From the NCBI RefSeq assembly GCF_019008365.1, contig NZ_JAHHUL010000011.1:1-64000 (forward strand): a stretch of 64,000 nucleotides of DNA, given 5' to 3'. The DNA is from Phosphitispora fastidiosa. Lineage in GTDB: Bacteria; Bacillota; Thermincolia; Thermincolales; UBA2595. Of the stretch, positions 60,945 through 64,000 are shown in pieces (within the stretch, counting starts at the first letter, position 1; every line of letters starts with the position of its first letter). The notes below the pieces were generated by a model that saw only the letters and a program-made list of their open reading frames with translations, was not told where the DNA came from and ran no database searches. Position numbers and translations under genes: made by a program.

Positions 60945-62467
60945 AAGCCTTGCTTCTGAAGAATGACATTAAACCCAAATCTGCTGGGATGAGTTCGGAA
61001 AAGCCTTCGGGAGTCCTTATCGCTGATTTCAGCGGAAAACTTAAGCTCGCGAAATGGAGATTAATGAGTGATGGCTACAGCGTTTATTATGCCAGGCAGC
61101 TGTCTGAAATAGAGAATATCTTGAGCAAAGAAGACATTCGGGTAGTTCTGGCTGGCATTTCAGGGGAAGATGACAGTACGTTTGTAGAAAATATAAAAAA
61201 AACCAGGGACGGTCTGGGAATAGTCGCCGTTCCAGTGGCTAAAGGCCTTCATATTGATAAAGCCCTTTATTCCCTGAATGTTCGCAAAGTCGCCGGGTTT
61301 CCGGTGGATTATCCCCAGCTAAGCGCGGCTGTTGCCGCAGAACTGGAGCAGGTTAACCAGTTGAACCGGCAAAAGTCGGCCCTCAGCCATATTAAAAGGG
61401 CGCTGGTATTTCCGCAGGTTAAGCCTTTGATATATCAGACCGCTTTTGATCACATAAAAACAGGAATCCTGCTTTTAGACACATCAGGTGAAATCCTTCT
61501 CGCAAACAGCTCAATATGCAGTTTGCTTAAAATTGAGGCCGGCCTGGTTATCGGAAAAAACTTTGCAGAGGTTATAGGGAAGCGGGAAGCCCCGGAACAG
61601 GAGGCGGTTTATGGCTTGATCCAGGAAATTGCTTCCGGCAGGGCGACAGTGTGTGCCGAAATCTTTAACAATACCGCTGCGGATGAACCTGTGCCTTATG
61701 AAGTGGCAGCACACCGCGTATTTAGCCCGAAAGGGGAATACATCGGGATGTGTATTTCGGCAGCAGATATCAGGGACTTCAGAAAATTGGAGAAAGCTAT
61801 TGCCCGGTCTGAGCGCCTGGTTGTTGCGGGGCAGTTGGCTGCCGGGGCCGCACATGAAATAAGGAATCCACTCACTTCTGTCAGGGGATTTATTCAGCTC
61901 CTGAAAAAGGAGTTGGAGGGTACTCCCAAAGAAGAATATATAAGCATAATAATTTCGGAAATAGACAGGGTTAATACCATAATCAGCAAGCTGCTGAAAT
62001 TGACGAAGCCCGCTGTTCTTAATAAAATAGAGGCCAATATCAGTAATTTGTTTTCGGACATTAGGGTGCTTATGGAGAGTGAGGCTTTTCTTAAAAACAT
62101 TACTATCACAGAAAACTTCCCGGATTCCCTGCCCCCGGTTCAAATTGACTGTGAACAGATAAAGCAGGTTATTATCAATATTGTGAGGAATTCCTTTGAG
62201 GCCATGCCTGAGGGAGGAAATATTGTCATAAGGGGTACTGAGAGAGAGAAAGAAAGACAGGTCTGCCTGGAAATATCGGATACCGGAGAGGGAATGACAG
62301 AAGAAACCATTAGACAAATGTTTATGCCGTTTTTTACCACCAAGGATTCCGGTACGGGTCTGGGGCTTGCTGTTTCCCAGGCAATTGTTGAAAGCCACGG
62401 CGGAAGGCTGGAGGTTATCAGCAAACTGGGTGAAGGAACCAAAACACGCTTATATCTGCCTTGCTAA
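60941..62467 (+). CDS. PAS sensor histidine kinase with degenerate receiver-like N-terminus
   Basis: The 508-residue soluble protein has an N-terminal domain (about residues 22-145: GVLIADFSGKLKLAKWRL...) resembling a receiver fold, but at the position of the phosphoacceptor it reads VVLAGISG without Asp. A PAS domain (about 165-280) follows. The HisKA helix has the phosphoacceptor in GAAHEIRNPLTSVRGFIQLL, and the ATPase domain has NIVRNSFEAMPEGG, ISDTGEGM and GTGLGLAVSQAIVESHGG. It is like sporulation-type orphan kinases. No response regulator is adjacent. GTG 60941 overlaps the upstream short ORF; TTG 60950 is an alternative start. Confidence 0.9.
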   Translation: MKALLLKNDIKPKSAGMSSEKPSGVLIADFSGKLKLAKWRLMSDGYSVYYARQLSEIENILSKEDIRVVLAGISGEDDSTFVENIKKTRDGLGIVAVPVAKGLHIDKALYSLNVRKVAGFPVDYPQLSAAVAAELEQVNQLNRQKSALSHIKRALVFPQVKPLIYQTAFDHIKTGILLLDTSGEILLANSSICSLLKIEAGLVIGKNFAEVIGKREAPEQEAVYGLIQEIASGRATVCAEIFNNTAADEPVPYEVAAHRVFSPKGEYIGMCISAADIRDFRKLEKAIARSERLVVAGQLAAGAAHEIRNPLTSVRGFIQLLKKELEGTPKEEYISIIISEIDRVNTIISKLLKLTKPAVLNKIEANISNLFSDIRVLMESEAFLKNITITENFPDSLPPVQIDCEQIKQVIINIVRNSFEAMPEGGNIVIRGTEREKERQVCLEISDTGEGMTEETIRQMFMPFFTTKDSGTGLGLAVSQAIVESHGGRLEVISKLGEGTKTRLYLPC

Positions 62468-62589
62468 GAAGGAATAACAGAGTCAGATTATTTCCCGGCA
62501 TAGGGGATTAATTTGGCTTTTTTTTCGGATTGGCGGCGGTAAAATGGGCAAAATAAAACCAGACCGGAATTACAAAAGGAGGATTGTTT

Positions 62590-62796
62590 ATGGCTACAGC
62601 TATTATTAATGTTGGAGGGATGACCTGTAATCATTGCAAGATGGCAGTAGAAAAGGCCCTGAAAACCTTGGATGGGGTTCAGGATGCCAGTGTTGATCTG
62701 AATGCAAAAAAAGTGTCTATTGAGTATGACCCGGCTGGAGTTGATGAGGCAGGACTGAAAAAAGCCATTTCAGATGCCGGGTATGATGTTTATTAA
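62590..62796 (+). CDS. Heavy-metal-associated domain protein (CopZ-like)
   Basis: The 68-residue protein is a single HMA domain with GGMTCNHCKMAVEKAL (metal-binding CxxC) and ending ISDAGYDVY. Such proteins carry Cu(I) to P-type ATPases or repressors. No copper ATPase gene is in this window. AAAGGAGG lies upstream of ATG 62590; a TTG two codons earlier overlaps it. The AarF-like gene follows after 17 bp and may be co-transcribed. Confidence 0.9.
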   Translation: MATAIINVGGMTCNHCKMAVEKALKTLDGVQDASVDLNAKKVSIEYDPAGVDEAGLKKAISDAGYDVY

Positions 62797-62813
62797 AGCC
62801 GGGAGGGAAGGCT

Positions 62814-64000
62814 TTGACCCGTAAATACCGTAAGGTTTCACGATACCGTGAAATTACCGGGATTTTGGTCAGGCATGGGTTCGGATACCTGATAAAGCCG
62901 CAAAAAAGGTCACTTCCCCAGCGGGTGAGAATGGTTTTTGAAGACCTTGGGCCGACCTTTGTTAAAATGGGTCAGTTATTGAGCGCTAGGCCTGACCTGG
63001 TTCCGCGGGACTATGTTGAAGAGTTCAGCCGGCTTCAGGATAAAGTTGAAGAGGTGTCTGAACCTGAAATAAGAGCTCAATTCATCGGGGAGATGGGCAA
63101 GGCCCCTGAGGAGATATTTCTTGATTTTAATTACAGACCCCTTGCCAGCGCTTCTATCGGACAGGTCCATGAGGCCGTCCTTCCAGATGGGGCGGAGGTA
63201 GTGGTAAAGGTCCAGAGGCCTCATTTGAAACAGCTTATCGGCGGTGATATCAAAATACTTAAACGGTTTGCCGGTATCCTTCAGAAACGAACTGTTCTGG
63301 GACAGGTCTGTGACATTTATGAGATTATCGATGTCTTTGAGAGACAGATACACAAGGAACTGGATTACCTTACTGAGGCTGTTAACACTGAAGCCTTTTA
63401 CAGGGAGTTCAGTGACGAGGAAAACGTAATTGTGCCCCGAATATTTTCGGACTATACCACCCGGGAGATCCTGACAATGGAATTTGTCAGGGGCATCAGG
63501 GTAGAGGAGTTCGAGGAACATAACTACAGTTACGATGAAAGCAGCCGGTATTCAGGAAACATGCTGCTCTCAATTTACCGTCCCCTGTTTGAACGAGGTA
63601 TTTTTCACGGTGACCCGCATCCGGGCAATGTTTTGTTTCAGGATAATTTTCGCATTGTCCTCATTGATTTCGGGATTGTGGGAAGGTTTGACCGTTGTTA
63701 CCGCAGGCTGGTTGCAGAGCTTTTGATAGCTCTGGGTGACCGGGATGTGCCGGCAGTAATGAACATTATCATGGAAACAGGGAGAACCACGAAGAGAATT
63801 CACCAGCAGCATTTTTTTGAAGATGTTTCCGAGATAGTCGAAAAGGCTAATGGGGTGACCCGCGGCGGAATAGCGCTGGGCCAGTTGATTAATGGCATGT
63901 TAGCGATTTCTATTGAGCACGGAATTAAAATGCCGGATAATCTCTTTATTTTAGGCAAGACGGTGATGATAAGTGAAGATATGGCCAGGCGAATATGTCC
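62814..64000 (+). CDS. AarF/UbiB/ABC1 atypical kinase, partial at window end
   Basis: The frame runs from TTG 62814 to the window edge, about 395 codons without a stop. It carries the family hallmarks: KMGQLLSARPDLVP (KxGQ motif), an alanine-rich loop LASASIGQVHEAVLPDG, VVVKVQRP (Lys), HGDPHPGNVLF (catalytic Asp/Asn) and LIDFGIVGRF (DFG). UbiB/AarF proteins act in quinone-lipid biology; in this menaquinone-using organism it may help menaquinone or lipid distribution. GGGAGGGAAGG supports the TTG start. A full-length family member has about 550 residues, so the C-terminal membrane segments lie beyond the window. Confidence 0.92.
   Translation, partial: MTRKYRKVSRYREITGILVRHGFGYLIKPQKRSLPQRVRMVFEDLGPTFVKMGQLLSARPDLVPRDYVEEFSRLQDKVEEVSEPEIRAQFIGEMGKAPEEIFLDFNYRPLASASIGQVHEAVLPDGAEVVVKVQRPHLKQLIGGDIKILKRFAGILQKRTVLGQVCDIYEIIDVFERQIHKELDYLTEAVNTEAFYREFSDEENVIVPRIFSDYTTREILTMEFVRGIRVEEFEEHNYSYDESSRYSGNMLLSIYRPLFERGIFHGDPHPGNVLFQDNFRIVLIDFGIVGRFDRCYRRLVAELLIALGDRDVPAVMNIIMETGRTTKRIHQQHFFEDVSEIVEKANGVTRGGIALGQLINGMLAISIEHGIKMPDNLFILGKTVMISEDMARRIC

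Noticed and set aside
61511-62398. 295-residue minus-strand ORF opposite the sensor kinase
   Set aside because: Shadow of HisKA/ATPase coding sequence; no start signal.
1-64000. CRISPR arrays, tRNA or rRNA genes
   Set aside because: No spaced direct repeats of CRISPR type and no tRNA cloverleaf or rRNA sequence were recognised by eye in the intergenic regions.

Overview
The window reads as a chromosomal segment from an anaerobic, endospore-forming, low-to-middle GC Firmicute, most likely in or near the Peptococcaceae/Desulfotomaculum-Thermincola group. Supporting signs are strong Shine-Dalgarno sites with many TTG and GTG starts, the spore germination pair sleB-ypeB, menaquinone synthesis by the futalosine route (mqnB, mqnD), a selenocysteine formate dehydrogenase, a tungsten-type aldehyde ferredoxin oxidoreductase, a flavodiiron protein, a decaheme surface cytochrome, a 2-hydroxyacyl-CoA dehydratase activase and an acetate/solute symporter. 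The genus is an inference. No tRNA, rRNA or CRISPR array was seen.

Layout. 1-7.8 kb: housekeeping (TPR protein, metallopeptidase, BON protein, murA, chemotaxis receptor, methyltransferase, walJ, htrA). 7.9-11 kb, minus strand: a complete agr-type quorum-sensing operon in the order sensor kinase, AgrB, AgrD, LytTR regulator. It includes a 44-codon agrD whose predicted signal peptide carries serine where cysteine is usual, and a promoter with three 21-bp-phased repeats. 11.1-13.1 kb: rlmH, whose last codons form a 21-bp sequence repeated exactly 1,475 bp downstream. The bracketed AT-rich segment carries one Abi/HEPN-type defence gene and looks like a small SCC-like cassette using the same target gene as staphylococcal SCCmec. 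13.3-17.4 kb: GGDEF/HD-GYP protein, flavodiiron protein and an XRE regulator. 17.4-22.1 kb: a four-cysteine small protein, an HTH fusion of the same domain with a probable internal start, and an fdhA(Sec)-beta-gamma operon that should couple formate to NAD(P)H. 22.2-26.7 kb: a PhnD-like binding lipoprotein, the Ig-domain decaheme cytochrome and a decayed gene fragment.

27-38 kb: TetR regulators, hydrolase, ABC-F ATPase, VOC protein, mqnB-mqnD, RluD-type pseudouridine synthase, aldehyde ferredoxin oxidoreductase, glnS. 38.4-43 kb: a 1,419-residue double activase protein ending in a roughly 310-bp long imperfect hairpin. 43-46.3 kb: solute symporter operon and a ferredoxin. 46.4-48.8 kb: TPP riboswitch with thiS-thiG-thiH. 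48.9-51.9 kb: ECF-type sigma factor with zinc-finger anti-sigma and a second secreted-type protein. 52-55.7 kb: iron-sulfur protein, ferritin-like protein, sleB-ypeB. 55.8-58.7 kb: a candidate structured RNA, then a polar amino acid ABC transporter whose binding protein appears circularly permuted. 58.7-64 kb: class A PBP, sensor kinase preceded by a 21-codon ORF, CopZ-like protein and the start of an AarF/UbiB-family kinase that runs off the end.

The most noteworthy items are the rlmH-integrated SCC-like cassette, the serine-type Agr system with phased repeats, the permuted binding protein, the four-cysteine regulator with apparent internal translation start, the giant hairpin and the structured RNA. 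All family assignments are by recognition of motifs; no search was run.
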